Shown: piece after piece, positions 35,277-43,532 of the stretch
Layout of the letters: every line of letters starts with the position of its first letter
Position numbering within the stretch: the stretch's first letter is position 1
Origin: Kordia sp965224175
GTDB lineage: Bacteria; Bacteroidota; Bacteroidia; Flavobacteriales; Flavobacteriaceae
DNA length: 64,000 nucleotides
Direction of reading: 5' to 3'
NCBI RefSeq assembly: GCF_965224175.1
Contig: NZ_OZ245041.1
Location: 248,001-312,000, forward strand
The notes under the pieces: model-generated
Told to the model about the DNA's origin: nothing
Database searches by the model: none
Seen by the model: the letters and a program-made list of their open reading frames with translations, nothing else
Program-made: the position numbers and the translations under genes

Positions 35277-35957
35277 CTAAGGATTAGTAGAGATTACTGA
35301 CGTATAATTTCGCGCGCCAAAAATACTACTTCCAATTCGCACCATGGTACTTCCTTCTTGAATCGCTAATTTATAATCGCCACTCATTCCCATAGAAATC
35401 GTTGTTAACTCATTATATGTAGGTTGTAAATGATTAAATACGGCTTTTAAATTTTTAAATTCTTGTTGTACTTGCAAAGAGTTATCTGTAAATGTTGCCA
35501 TGCCCATTAATCCAACAATAGAAACATTTTCTAGTTGCTTATATTCTTCGGAAGCGAGTAGTGTAGTAGCTTCTTCTGACGACATTCCAAATTTAGAATC
35601 TTCTTCTGCAATTTTTATTTGAAGTAAACACTTAATTGTACGATTGTGTTTTTTTGCTTGCTTATTAATTTCTTTCAGGAGTTTAAAATTATCCACACCA
35701 TGAATCAAATCGACAAACTCAGCCATGTATTTTACCTTATTGCGTTGCACATGACCGATCATATGCCAAGAAATGTCTTTGGGTAATACTTCCCATTTTT
35801 CAACCATTTCCTGAATTTTATTTTCACCAAACACACGTTGTCCAGCATCATATGCTTCTTGTAAGTCAGAAACTGGTTTGGTTTTAGAAACCGCAACTAA
35901 AGTTACGTGTTTGGGTAAGGAAGTTTTTATATGTAGTAATTGTTCTCTAATAGACAT
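35277..35957 (-). CDS. YggS family pyridoxal-phosphate homeostasis protein
   Basis: A 226-residue single-domain PLP-binding barrel protein. The PLP-linked Lys lies in LVAVSKTKP near the N-terminus; GENKIQEM, WHMIGHVQRNK, GLMGMATF and the phosphate-binding SMGMSGDYKLAIQEGSTMVRIGSSIFG are all family signatures. YggS/PROSC proteins regulate free PLP and amino-acid balance and have no known enzyme reaction. It lies between the DUF1015 gene and the exonuclease gene on the same strand, with gaps of about 50 bases. Confidence 0.94.
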   Translation of the reverse strand: MSIREQLLHIKTSLPKHVTLVAVSKTKPVSDLQEAYDAGQRVFGENKIQEMVEKWEVLPKDISWHMIGHVQRNKVKYMAEFVDLIHGVDNFKLLKEINKQAKKHNRTIKCLLQIKIAEEDSKFGMSSEEATTLLASEEYKQLENVSIVGLMGMATFTDNSLQVQQEFKNLKAVFNHLQPTYNELTTISMGMSGDYKLAIQEGSTMVRIGSSIFGARNYTSVISTNP

Positions 35958-36013
35958 TTTTTGTAATTATATTTTTCATTTTAAGTTAAAATATAGCTTC
36001 ACTCATCAACTCA

Positions 36014-37240
36014 TTAAAACTCATAAATAGTCACACCACTACGTAATTTTGGTTCTATATACGTACTTTTTGGCGGCATAGTTAAACCTTCATCAGCAAT
36101 GCGCTTCATTTCATCTACATTTACAGGAACAAGTCCAAAACCAACTGAAAATTCGCCAGAATCAATTCGGTTCTTCATTTCAATAACGTTGTGCTTATCA
36201 TATCCGTAATCAATTCGATCGTCGTTTCGCAAATCAGTAATGCCTAAAATAGGATTCAGAATTGTTATGTATAAAATATGTGTGTCTAATTTGCTAAGCG
36301 AATCGGTAAATTTATAATGAGTCTTACGTAAGTATAAAGAATAAAATTCACCATCTAAATACATGCTAAAATGATGTTTTTTTGAAGGTTTATACAATTC
36401 GCAGCCTCTATTTTCAATACGATATACTTGATCGAGTTTAAGTAAAAATTGCTCTTTAGATAATCCGTTTAAATCTTTTATCAAGCGATTAAATTCAGAA
36501 ATACGCAATTCAGATTCTGGAATCAAATAACTCATGAACGAATGATACGATTCATTTTCAGTATTACCTTTTGAATCTTCACCAAGTAAAAAAGAAGAAG
36601 CAGAACGATGATGTCCGTCAGCAATATAAATAGCATTCATACGATCAAATTCCTGTTGAATCGCTTTAATATCAGCTTCATTATTTACCAACCACAAATA
36701 ATGTGTATCTCTGTATGTAGTTGTAAATTCAAATTCTGAACGTGTTTTTGTATATGATTGTAAAATAGCTTCAATAACAGTTGAATCTGGATAGGTGAGA
36801 AGAACAGGTTCTGCATTAAAACCAACAGTTTTTAAATATTCTTTAAAAATATATTCTCTGTATTCTATTGTATCTTCATGACGCTTTATTACATTATTTT
36901 TATAATCTTCGGTACTGGCAGCAGCAACAATTCCTGTAAAAACTCTTTGTTCACGATTTACAATTCTGTATATGTAAAAACATGGAGTTTCATCTTGAAC
37001 AAAAATGCCATCCTCCTTAAATTCCAAATAACGATTACGAACTAAGCCATAACGTTCTTTTCCTGAAATTTCTTTGTGATATTTATATCCTGGATTTACA
37101 ATATGTAAAAACGAAAACGGATTATAATCTAAGCGCGCTTCGCGTTCATCTTGCGTATAACTTTGATACGAACGTGCTGCAACTAAGCTTACTTTATCAC
37201 GCGTTGGTCGAACTGCTTTGAAGGGTTTTATTTTTGCCAC
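36014..37240 (-). CDS. DUF1015 family protein
   Basis: A 408-residue soluble protein of the DUF1015 family. It begins MAKIKPFKAVRPTRDKV, as members do, and contains IYIADGHHRSASSF, a conserved His-rich motif of the family, and DDRIDYGYD. The biochemical role is not established. It is separated by two bases from the M23 peptidase gene upstream, so they share a transcript. In some Bacteroidetes the family lies near serine or D-3-phosphoglycerate genes; there is no such neighbour here. Confidence 0.88.
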   Translation of the reverse strand: MAKIKPFKAVRPTRDKVSLVAARSYQSYTQDEREARLDYNPFSFLHIVNPGYKYHKEISGKERYGLVRNRYLEFKEDGIFVQDETPCFYIYRIVNREQRVFTGIVAAASTEDYKNNVIKRHEDTIEYREYIFKEYLKTVGFNAEPVLLTYPDSTVIEAILQSYTKTRSEFEFTTTYRDTHYLWLVNNEADIKAIQQEFDRMNAIYIADGHHRSASSFLLGEDSKGNTENESYHSFMSYLIPESELRISEFNRLIKDLNGLSKEQFLLKLDQVYRIENRGCELYKPSKKHHFSMYLDGEFYSLYLRKTHYKFTDSLSKLDTHILYITILNPILGITDLRNDDRIDYGYDKHNVIEMKNRIDSGEFSVGFGLVPVNVDEMKRIADEGLTMPPKSTYIEPKLRSGVTIYEF

Positions 37241-37242
37241 TT

Positions 37243-37860
37243 TTAGTTTCTATTAGATTTAATAAATGTCGTTGGATTTAAAAATCCTTTGGTATCATCA
37301 TCATATCCGGCACCAAGTTCCATAAAAATATCATCACGGATTTCTAAATGTAAATGTGCATAATATGCGCCATCTGCATTGCCAATAGTCCCGATTTGCA
37401 TGCCTTTGTTTACAAAGCTACCTTTTTTTACGGAGATTTTTTCACAATGCGCATACAAGGATTCATAATACTTGCCTTTGTATTTATGAACAATTCGAAT
37501 CACATTTCCCCAACCACCGCCAATATTGTTAGCAAATTTTACATACCCATTGCCAATCGCATAAATAGGATCGCCTAAATCAGTATTTCCGCCGCCAGTT
37601 CCATTCCAATCATCACCTAAATGATCGTTGACCGTAAATTTTTGTGCATTGTAATATCCTTTTGCATCTGGCTTTCCTACTGGGAAATCGAAACCTTTGG
37701 CAACATAAGTTGGCTTTTTAGTGAAAATAGTATCAAAAAAAGCGAATGCATCCTGAGATGAATCCGCTTTTTTCTTAATATTTTGTGACACACTCTTTTG
37801 TTTTGTTGTTTGTTGACAACTAAGTAAACACAGGCAGAGTATGTATAAAAATTGTTTCAA
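37243..37860 (-). CDS. M23 family metallopeptidase lipoprotein
   Basis: A 205-residue lipoprotein (lipobox LCLLSCQQ near residue 15) with an M23/LytM endopeptidase domain. Zinc ligands are seen in HLGDDWNGTGGGNTDLGDP, where the first His and Asp lie, and in the final HLHLE; YAHCEKISVKKGSFVNKGMQIG is the typical linking part. All active-site positions appear present, so it probably cuts peptidoglycan cross-links in the periplasm. Its start overlaps the stop of the YcxB-like gene by four bases. Confidence 0.92.
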   Translation of the reverse strand: MKQFLYILCLCLLSCQQTTKQKSVSQNIKKKADSSQDAFAFFDTIFTKKPTYVAKGFDFPVGKPDAKGYYNAQKFTVNDHLGDDWNGTGGGNTDLGDPIYAIGNGYVKFANNIGGGWGNVIRIVHKYKGKYYESLYAHCEKISVKKGSFVNKGMQIGTIGNADGAYYAHLHLEIRDDIFMELGAGYDDDTKGFLNPTTFIKSNRN

Positions 37861-38297
37861 ACGTTTAAGAGCGCTTTAAATTTATTGAAATCTTCTTCTG
37901 TATAAAATATATTCTTTGGAACGTATAAATAACTATTTATGGTAAGATAAATAAGCCAATATTCCTCATGAACTACTACATTTCTAATGCTTGAAAACAA
38001 CCAAGTTGATGTGCCATCATTTTTAGTAAGCTGAAACTCTTGTTCATTAAATTTTAATTGTGTTTCTGTAAAAAAAGGTTTTAAATTTTTAAAATAAAAC
38101 CATAGTAAAATACAAAAACCAATTAAAATTAAAGCACAAACACTATATAATGCAATAAAACGTGTCGCTTGCCAACCAATCAATAAAGTTAAAAACAATA
38201 GAAATGGAATAAGCTGCAAAATATTTCTCTTCAATTTAGAGAAGAAAATATTTCGATATGTTTTCTTAGTCAAATGATACGTTTTAGTATCGATCAT
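37857..38297 (-). CDS. YcxB-like membrane protein
   Basis: A 146-residue protein with two close membrane helices (about 30-48 and 52-70) followed by a beta-rich cytoplasmic domain containing TSTWLFSSIRNVVVHEEYWLIYLT and ending with YVPKNIFYTEEDFNKFKALL. This layout matches the YcxB-like family. The function is unknown. It overlaps the dehydrogenase gene by one base upstream and the M23 peptidase by four bases downstream, so all three are translationally coupled. Confidence 0.8.
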   Translation of the reverse strand: MIDTKTYHLTKKTYRNIFFSKLKRNILQLIPFLLFLTLLIGWQATRFIALYSVCALILIGFCILLWFYFKNLKPFFTETQLKFNEQEFQLTKNDGTSTWLFSSIRNVVVHEEYWLIYLTINSYLYVPKNIFYTEEDFNKFKALLNV

Positions 38298-39184
38298 TAG
38301 CTAAACATTTTGGCTACTTTCTCTGCTTTTCTACTTTCTGAATAGTCATAGAATCCTTCACCAGATTTTACACCTAATTTTCCAGCCATTACCATATTTA
38401 CTAATAATGGACAAGGTGCGTATTTAGGATTCTTAAATCCTTCATACATTACATTTAAGATAGATAAACAAACATCTAATCCAATGAAATCGGCCAATTG
38501 TAATGGTCCCATAGGATGTGCCATTCCAAGTTTCATCACCGTATCAATTTCTTGAACACCAGCAACACCATTGTACAATGTTTCAATAGATTCATTGATC
38601 ATTGGCATTAAAATTCTATTGGCAACAAATCCTGGATAATCATTTACTTCTGTTGGTACTTTATTTAATTGCTTAGAAAGTTCCATGATTTGGTTTGTAA
38701 CTTCATCAGAAGTATTATACCCACGAATAATTTCTACCAACTTCATAATTGGCACAGGATTCATAAAGTGCATTCCGATTACCATTTCTGGACGCGAAGT
38801 TACCGCTGCAATTTGTGTGATAGAAATAGAAGAAGTATTGGTTGCCAAAATGGTATCTTCTGGGCATAACTCGTCTAAATCTTTGAATATTTTAAGTTTT
38901 AAATCAACATTTTCAGTGGCAGCTTCTACAACTAAGCTTGCATATTCAACACCATCTTTAATACTTGTAAATGTTGTAATGTTGTTTAATGTATTTTGTT
39001 TGTCCTCTTCAGAAATTCGTTCCTTAGCTACCATACGATCTAAGTTTTTTGTAATGGTTGCTAATCCTTTATCTAAAGAAGCTTGAGAAATATCTATTAA
39101 TTGAACTTTAAAGCCAAATTGAGCAAATGTATGGGCAATTCCATTTCCCATAGTTCCTGCTCCGATAACAGCTACATTTTTCAT
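38297..39184 (-). CDS. 3-hydroxyacyl-CoA dehydrogenase (3-hydroxybutyryl-CoA dehydrogenase type)
   Basis: The 295-residue enzyme oxidises 3-hydroxyacyl-CoA to 3-ketoacyl-CoA with NAD(P). The dinucleotide fold opens with GAGTMGNGIAHTFA; ATNTSSISI and the catalytic GMHFMNPVPIMKLVE lie mid-protein; the C-terminal helical domain has DYPGFVANRILMPMINE and the ending GEGFYDY. Length fits the single-domain HBD type rather than the large FadB fusion. It is part of the leftward operon with the Gfo/Idh and YcxB-like genes and probably serves butyrate/beta-oxidation steps. Confidence 0.93.
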   Translation of the reverse strand: MKNVAVIGAGTMGNGIAHTFAQFGFKVQLIDISQASLDKGLATITKNLDRMVAKERISEEDKQNTLNNITTFTSIKDGVEYASLVVEAATENVDLKLKIFKDLDELCPEDTILATNTSSISITQIAAVTSRPEMVIGMHFMNPVPIMKLVEIIRGYNTSDEVTNQIMELSKQLNKVPTEVNDYPGFVANRILMPMINESIETLYNGVAGVQEIDTVMKLGMAHPMGPLQLADFIGLDVCLSILNVMYEGFKNPKYAPCPLLVNMVMAGKLGVKSGEGFYDYSESRKAEKVAKMFS

Positions 39185-39194
39185 AATATATAAT

Positions 39195-39878
39195 TTATTT
39201 AGTCTGTATTTTTAGTTTTTTTCCATGCCAAGGACAAAATTCCCAGTTTCCATTGAGTAATTCATTATCCGTTGGACATATTTTCTTTTCAACCATTGAA
39301 CTTAAAGGAAGTTTGAATTTGAATTCTTCATCTTTGTTGAAAAGTACTGTAAATTCTCCTTTACTTAATGGAGAAGCAATCAAAGAGCCATTTTTTGCCC
39401 TTTCAGGAAATACAAAGAATTCCATTTGTTTCCCAAATTGACCTAGCATTTGTGCCATTCCTGGTTTCATAGAATTTAACATCGAATTGTATTCTTCAGG
39501 AATATCTTCCTCTTCAAGAGGACTGTAAACGACTCCGTTTTTATCTTTTACTTTAATTTTTACGGGTAATCTTTTTAAGGTACCAAAAGGTGAAATTTCA
39601 GTATTAATCACACATACAATTGTATATCCCCGAAAAACTTCTAAAAGCTGATCTGTAAATCCTTCCATACTCGTGTCCTGTATGGAGACTTTCCAATATT
39701 CGTTTGGAATCCACCAAACCATTTTAAAATTGTCATTTTTTTTACGAATAATCTGTACGTCTTTTACCATATCGGTAAGTTCAACTTTTTTTGCAGGCAC
39801 AATTTTATCTTCTTGTGCAAGCGAAAACGTTATCGTAAATAGACAGAGAAATAGACTTACTTTTTGTATGTTAGTCAT
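39195..39878 (-). CDS. Exported hypothetical protein
   Basis: A 227-residue protein with a clear signal peptide (about 1-21, ending SLAQ). I do not recognise the family. The body is beta-rich with a conserved-looking WWIPNEYWKVSIQD segment; the C-terminus has CP-x16-CPWHGKKL, a pair of Cys-Pro motifs that may bind metal or form a disulphide. It lies six bases downstream of the Gfo/Idh gene and 10 upstream of the dehydrogenase gene, so it is part of that operon. No function is proposed. Confidence 0.7.
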   Translation of the reverse strand: MTNIQKVSLFLCLFTITFSLAQEDKIVPAKKVELTDMVKDVQIIRKKNDNFKMVWWIPNEYWKVSIQDTSMEGFTDQLLEVFRGYTIVCVINTEISPFGTLKRLPVKIKVKDKNGVVYSPLEEEDIPEEYNSMLNSMKPGMAQMLGQFGKQMEFFVFPERAKNGSLIASPLSKGEFTVLFNKDEEFKFKLPLSSMVEKKICPTDNELLNGNWEFCPWHGKKLKIQTK

Positions 39879-39884
39879 TGCTTG

Positions 39885-40850
39885 TTATTTATTGAATTTT
39901 TCTATGATTTTGATCGCAACACGCAATGCTTCAGTTCCTTGTTCAAGAGAAACGATAGGAGTTGTATCATTGTTGATAGCATCTGCAAACGTTTCCAATT
40001 CGTCTAAAATGGCGTTGTTTTCGTCAATATCAGGGTTTTCAAAGTAGATCTGTTTTTTTACGCCTTCTGCATTTTGTAGAATCAATGCAAATTCATCTGC
40101 TTCTTTTGGAGCATCTTTCATTTTTACAACTTCAACTTTCTTCTCTAAGAAATCTACAGCAATGTAAGCATCACGTTGAAAGAAACGACTTTTACGCATG
40201 TTTTTCATTGAAATACGACTTGACGTCAGATTGGCTACACAACCATTTTCAAATTCTAAACGCGCATTGGCAATGTCAGGAGAATTACTAATGACAGAAA
40301 CTCCACTTGCGTTAATTTGTTTTACTGGAGATTTTACCACACTTAAAATAGCATCAATATCATGAATCATTAAATCTAACACAACAGGAACATCGGTTCC
40401 GCGCGGATTAAACTCAGCCAAGCGATGTGTTTCAATAAACATTGGCGTATTGATTTTATCTTTTACCGCCGTAAATGCAGGGTTGAAACGTTCTACATGT
40501 CCAACTTGTCCTTTTACATTATGTTCTTTAGCTAAAGCGATTAATTCCTCAGCTTCATCAACCGTATTTGTAATCGGTTTTTCAATAAAAACATGTTTTC
40601 CTTTTGTGATGACTCTTTTAGCGCATTCGTGATGTGAAAGTGTTGGAGTTACAATATCAACGACATCAACAGCATCAATTAAGGTTTCAATAGAATCGAA
40701 ATAAGTGTATCCGAATTCATCTGCTATTTTCTGAGCATATTCAGGATTAGCGTCATAAAAACCAATAAGTTCGTATTTGGAAGATTGTTGTAATAATCGA
40801 AGATGAATTTTTCCTAAGTGTCCAGCACCTAAAACTCCAGCTTTAAGCAT
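39885..40850 (-). CDS. Gfo/Idh/MocA family oxidoreductase
   Basis: A 321-residue NAD(P)-dependent oxidoreductase. The Rossmann fold opens with AGVLGAGHLGKIHLRLL, followed by DIVTPTLSHHECAKRVITKGKHVFIEKP with the conserved EKP lysine; the C-terminal domain has VLDLMIHDIDAI. Substrates of this family are mostly sugars and inositols, but the actual one here cannot be read. It is the first gene of the leftward operon that runs into 3-hydroxyacyl-CoA dehydrogenase, and it faces pcm across a 203-base gap. Confidence 0.9.
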   Translation of the reverse strand: MLKAGVLGAGHLGKIHLRLLQQSSKYELIGFYDANPEYAQKIADEFGYTYFDSIETLIDAVDVVDIVTPTLSHHECAKRVITKGKHVFIEKPITNTVDEAEELIALAKEHNVKGQVGHVERFNPAFTAVKDKINTPMFIETHRLAEFNPRGTDVPVVLDLMIHDIDAILSVVKSPVKQINASGVSVISNSPDIANARLEFENGCVANLTSSRISMKNMRKSRFFQRDAYIAVDFLEKKVEVVKMKDAPKEADEFALILQNAEGVKKQIYFENPDIDENNAILDELETFADAINNDTTPIVSLEQGTEALRVAIKIIEKFNK

Positions 40851-40950
40851 AAAAAAAGTGTTTTCAACAAAAATAATTTATTTTTCCAAAACCCTTGGAG
40901 TAATCACAAACAATTATCATAGAAACTCGTATTTTTTATAACTATTTTTA

Positions 40951-40964
40951 TGATAATCATTATT
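40951..40964. promoter_or_regulatory. Fur-box-like sequence between the Gfo/Idh gene and pcm
   Basis: tgataatcattatt matches 13 of 14 positions of the right part of the classical GATAATGATAATCATTATC Fur box, with an 11-bp palindrome ATGATAATCAT. The left part does not match. Neither neighbour has an obvious iron role, so this may be chance in AT-rich DNA. Confidence 0.25.
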
Positions 40965-41018
40965 TATCTACAAATACATTCGCAATCAATGAGTTGTATT
41001 TTTAATGATTTATTTGTG

Positions 41019-41047
41019 TTGATAGATAAAAAATACTATTATTTTTG
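41019..41047 (+). promoter_or_regulatory. Bacteroidetes-type promoter for pcm
   Basis: TTG at 41019-41021, 18 bases, TATTTTTG at 41040-41047. The ATG of pcm follows at 41054, about where transcription should begin, so the mRNA would be leaderless or have only a few leading bases. Confidence 0.6.
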
Positions 41048-41053
41048 CGCAAG

Positions 41054-41701
41054 ATGAAAGATACGTTTAAACATAGAGGAATGCGAAATCAGTTAGCGCA
41101 AGTTGTTGCTAACAAAGGAATTACAGATAATAGAGTTTTGGAAGGAATTCGAAATATTCCTCGTCATTTGTTTATGGACTCAAGTTTTGAAGCACATGCG
41201 TATCAAGATAAAGCATTTCCAATTGGAGCCGATCAAACGATTTCTCAACCTTACACGGTAGCTTTTCAAACACAACTTTTAAAAATAGAAAAAGGTGCTA
41301 AAATTTTAGAAATTGGTACTGGAAGTGGTTATCAAACAGCAATGTTACTCGAATTAGGCGCAAAAGTGTACAGTATTGAGCGTCAAAAAGAGTTGTTTAA
41401 GCGTACAAGTTTGTTTCTGCCAAAGTTAGGATACAGAGCAAAACGACTTATTTTTGGTGATGGTTATAAAGGTTTACCTGAAGAGGCACCATTTGATGGA
41501 ATTGTTGTAACAGCTGGCGCGCCTTTTGTACCAAAACCATTGTTAGCACAGTTAAAAATAGGAGGAAAGCTCGTAATTCCAGTTGGAGAGAATAATAAGT
41601 CACAAATCATGACATTATTCGTTAGAACTTCTGAAAAAGAATTTACTAAAAAAGAATTTGGAGAGTTTCGTTTTGTTCCAATGTTGGAGAACAAAAACTA
41701 A
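41054..41701 (+). CDS. pcm: Protein-L-isoaspartate O-methyltransferase
   Basis: The enzyme methylates L-isoaspartyl residues in damaged proteins using S-adenosylmethionine. Family marks are RHLFMDSSFEAHAYQDKAFPIGADQTISQPYTVA, the SAM-binding EIGTGSGYQTAML, and the GAPFVPKPLLAQLKIGGKLVIPVG end part. I use the ATG at 41054 (MKDTFKHRGMR); an in-frame TTG nine bases before is part of the promoter box. Its stop overlaps the convergent smpB stop by three bases. Length of 215 residues is normal. Confidence 0.94.
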   Translation: MKDTFKHRGMRNQLAQVVANKGITDNRVLEGIRNIPRHLFMDSSFEAHAYQDKAFPIGADQTISQPYTVAFQTQLLKIEKGAKILEIGTGSGYQTAMLLELGAKVYSIERQKELFKRTSLFLPKLGYRAKRLIFGDGYKGLPEEAPFDGIVVTAGAPFVPKPLLAQLKIGGKLVIPVGENNKSQIMTLFVRTSEKEFTKKEFGEFRFVPMLENKN

Positions 41702-42156
41702 CGGAAATTTTTCTTGATACGATCTAAGTTACGCTTGTTGTCACGATCTTTAATCGTTTCACGTTTGTCGTGTAGTTTTTTACCTTTTGCCAAAGCAATC
41801 GATAATTTTGCCAACCCTTTTTCGTTCAAAAACAATCGCAAAGGAACAATAGTTAATCCAGAGTTTTTAACTTGTTTGTTCAAACTACGCAACTCTTTTT
41901 TATTCAACAATAACTTTCGTGTGCTTCTAGGTTGGTGGTTGTAATGTGTTCCAAAAGCATACTCTTCAATATACATATTTACAACAAACAGTTCGCCTCG
42001 CTCATTGAATTCACAAAAACTTTCGGCAATAGAAGCTTTGCTCATACGAATAGATTTAATTTCTGTTCCTGTGAGTACAATTCCTGCTGTATACTTATCA
42101 ATAATTTCGTATTGAAAGCGTGCTTTTTTGTTTTGTATGTTGATATTTTTCTGCAT
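41698..42156 (-). CDS. smpB: SsrA-binding protein SmpB
   Basis: SmpB brings tmRNA to stalled ribosomes for trans-translation. The 152-residue protein shows the expected beta-barrel core (INIQNKKARFQYEIIDKYTAGIVLTGTEIKSIR, YNHQPRSTRKLLLNKKE, LSIALAKGKKLHDKRE) and the basic C-terminal tail (DRDNKRNLDRIKKNFR). Its stop codon overlaps the stop of pcm on the other strand, so neither gene has an intervening terminator. The ssrA gene was not seen in the window. Confidence 0.96.
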   Translation of the reverse strand: MQKNINIQNKKARFQYEIIDKYTAGIVLTGTEIKSIRMSKASIAESFCEFNERGELFVVNMYIEEYAFGTHYNHQPRSTRKLLLNKKELRSLNKQVKNSGLTIVPLRLFLNEKGLAKLSIALAKGKKLHDKRETIKDRDNKRNLDRIKKNFR

Positions 42157-42281
42157 GAATTGCCAAAGGTACTAACATTTATCGGAATCGCAAGTATATA
42201 GATACGTTCGCTCATATAATTCAAAAAAATATGTTTCAATAAACTATGACTTTTGTCATTTTTCTATGGAAAAGTCAGCCA

Positions 42282-42289
42282 TACATTTG
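42282..42289 (+). promoter_or_regulatory. -7-like box TACATTTG before the OmpW-like gene
   Basis: Matches TAnnTTTG, 26 bases before the ATG. The nearest TTTG upstream (42252-42255) is 26 bases away, longer than the usual spacing. Confidence 0.4.
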
Positions 42290-42315
42290 TGCTATAATTA
42301 TTAAATAATAGACTT

Positions 42316-42963
42316 ATGAAAAAAGCAGTATTGGGTGTTTTTTTAATGTTAGGAATATTTCAACTAACAGCACAAGAAGATGTAAAACAACAAGATAACG
42401 ATAAAAAATGGCAAGTGCGTGCGCGTTTCATTTCCGTAATTCCGAGTGAGAGTGCTTCTATTGATGCTATTGGTGGAGATGTATCAATTTCAACGGCATA
42501 TGTGCCAGAAGTAGATTTTACATATTTCTTTACAGAAAATTGGGCAGCAGAATTAATTTTAGCAACGACCAATCATGATGTAGAAGCAATTAATACAGCA
42601 GCAGGAAATATTGATTTAGGTGATGTTTGGTTATTACCACCAACATTAACGTTTCAATATCATTATCCAGTAGGAGATTTTAAACCGTATGTTGGAGCAG
42701 GAGTTAACTATACTATTTTTTATAGTGCAGATGAAGGTCCAATTGCTGATAAGGTAGATTATGACAATAGTTTTGGCTTTGCTTTTCAAGCAGGATTTGA
42801 TTATGCTTTAAATGATACTTGGTTTTTAAATGTTGATGTTAAAAAAATATTACTTCAAACTGATGCTACAGTAAATGCAACAACGGCTTTAGGAGCCACA
42901 GTTGGAGCAGATGTTGATATAAATCCGTTAGTTGTCGGATTTGGTATCGGAATGAAGTTTTAG
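42316..42963 (+). CDS. OmpW family outer membrane protein
   Basis: A 215-residue eight-stranded beta-barrel. Signal peptide about 1-19 (FQLTAQ), then WQVRARFISVIPSESASIDAIGG, YVPEVDFTYFFTENWAAELILAT, LLPPTLTFQYHY, KPYVGAGVNYTIFY, FGFAFQAGFDYALNDTWFLNVDVKK and the ending VVGFGIGMKF with C-terminal aromatic residue; all are OmpW signatures. OmpW barrels carry small hydrophobic compounds across the outer membrane; the cargo here is unknown. A terminator follows, itself part of a duplicated cassette. Confidence 0.94.
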   Translation: MKKAVLGVFLMLGIFQLTAQEDVKQQDNDKKWQVRARFISVIPSESASIDAIGGDVSISTAYVPEVDFTYFFTENWAAELILATTNHDVEAINTAAGNIDLGDVWLLPPTLTFQYHYPVGDFKPYVGAGVNYTIFYSADEGPIADKVDYDNSFGFAFQAGFDYALNDTWFLNVDVKKILLQTDATVNATTALGATVGADVDINPLVVGFGIGMKF

Positions 42964-42986
42964 TAGTTCATATGTTATGGGAACTG

Positions 42987-43016
42987 AAAACGTCGCTCTT
43001 TGAGCGGCGTTTTTTA
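42987..43016 (+). terminator. Terminator after the OmpW-like gene
   Basis: AACGTCGCTC / GAGCGGCGTT with a short loop and T run. A copy follows the first precursor gene at 43390. Confidence 0.85.
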
Positions 43017-43064
43017 TGATTTGTATAGAAGTTGATCGCTATTTATAAATCACGATGGGCTTTG

Positions 43065-43096
43065 TTGTGGAACTCTTTACTTTATGTTTAAGTTTG
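43065..43096 (+). promoter_or_regulatory. Promoter of precursor peptide gene 1
   Basis: TTG at 43065-43067, 21 bases, TAAGTTTG at 43089-43096, about 31 bases before the ATG. The same boxes and spacing are kept in the duplicate at 43470-43501 although bases between them changed. Confidence 0.65.
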
Positions 43097-43127
43097 AATT
43101 ATTATTAACTTTTTAAAACGTATTGTA

Positions 43128-43364
43128 ATGAAAAAGAAAAGCTTAAAGAATTTAAAACTCAATAAAAAAACAATTTCAATTTTAGAGGAACCACAAAAAA
43201 TTAAAGGGAAAACAGGTGCGCCTTGTGTAGCTGTTACTTATTGGATATGTCCTATAGTGACTTCTATGCTTGTTTGTCCAGATGATTCTGCAGATGGTTG
43301 TACCGGAACTCCAGATGAGACAATGACTTGTCCAGATTGGTCTTGTGGTTGTCCACAAAAGTAA
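43128..43364 (+). CDS. Precursor peptide 1, class I lanthipeptide-like leader with Cys-rich core
   Basis: A 78-residue peptide. The basic leader MKKKSLKNLKLNKKTIS fits the LxLxKxxI pattern of flavobacterial class I lanthipeptide leaders. The usual GG before the core is replaced by KIKGKTG. The remainder has seven Cys and many Thr/Ser, some in CP pairs (WICP, LVCP, MTCP, GCPQK). This would suit thioether or other ring formation, but no modification enzyme lies in the window. The gene has its own promoter and terminator and is one of seven such peptide genes here. The product may also be an unmodified secreted peptide. Confidence 0.72.
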   Translation: MKKKSLKNLKLNKKTISILEEPQKIKGKTGAPCVAVTYWICPIVTSMLVCPDDSADGCTGTPDETMTCPDWSCGCPQK

Positions 43365-43389
43365 TATATCAAGAAAACTTAGCAGAAAC

Positions 43390-43420
43390 AAAAACGTCGC
43401 TCATTGAGTGGCGTTTTTTT
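43390..43420 (+). terminator. Terminator after precursor peptide 1
   Basis: AACGTCGCTC / GAGTGGCGTT (two G-U pairs), T run. The right arm has a C-to-T change relative to the copy at 42987 that keeps pairing. Confidence 0.8.
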
Positions 43421-43469
43421 ATGATTTGTATAAAAGCTGATCGCTATTTATAAATCACGATGAGCTTTG

Positions 43470-43501
43470 TTGTGGAACTCTTTTCTTTATACTTAGGTTT
43501 G
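43470..43501 (+). promoter_or_regulatory. Promoter of precursor peptide gene 2
   Basis: TTG at 43470-43472, 21 bases, TAGGTTTG at 43494-43501, about 31 bases before the ATG; conserved with the promoter of precursor 1. Confidence 0.65.
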
Positions 43502-43532
43502 AACTATTATTAACTTTTTAAAATAATTTATT

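Larger units (their letters stand above)
42985..43185 (+). repeat. Direct repeat copy A: terminator-promoter-leader cassette
   Basis: About 200 bases covering the terminator after the OmpW-like gene, the promoter of the first precursor gene and its first 19 or so codons. It matches copy B (43388-43590) with few changes; the likeness stops inside the leader, and the core-coding parts are unrelated. Confidence 0.85.

Noticed and set aside
38685..39086. Open frame of 133 codons on the plus strand
   Set aside because: Antisense to the 3-hydroxyacyl-CoA dehydrogenase gene, no recognisable motifs.
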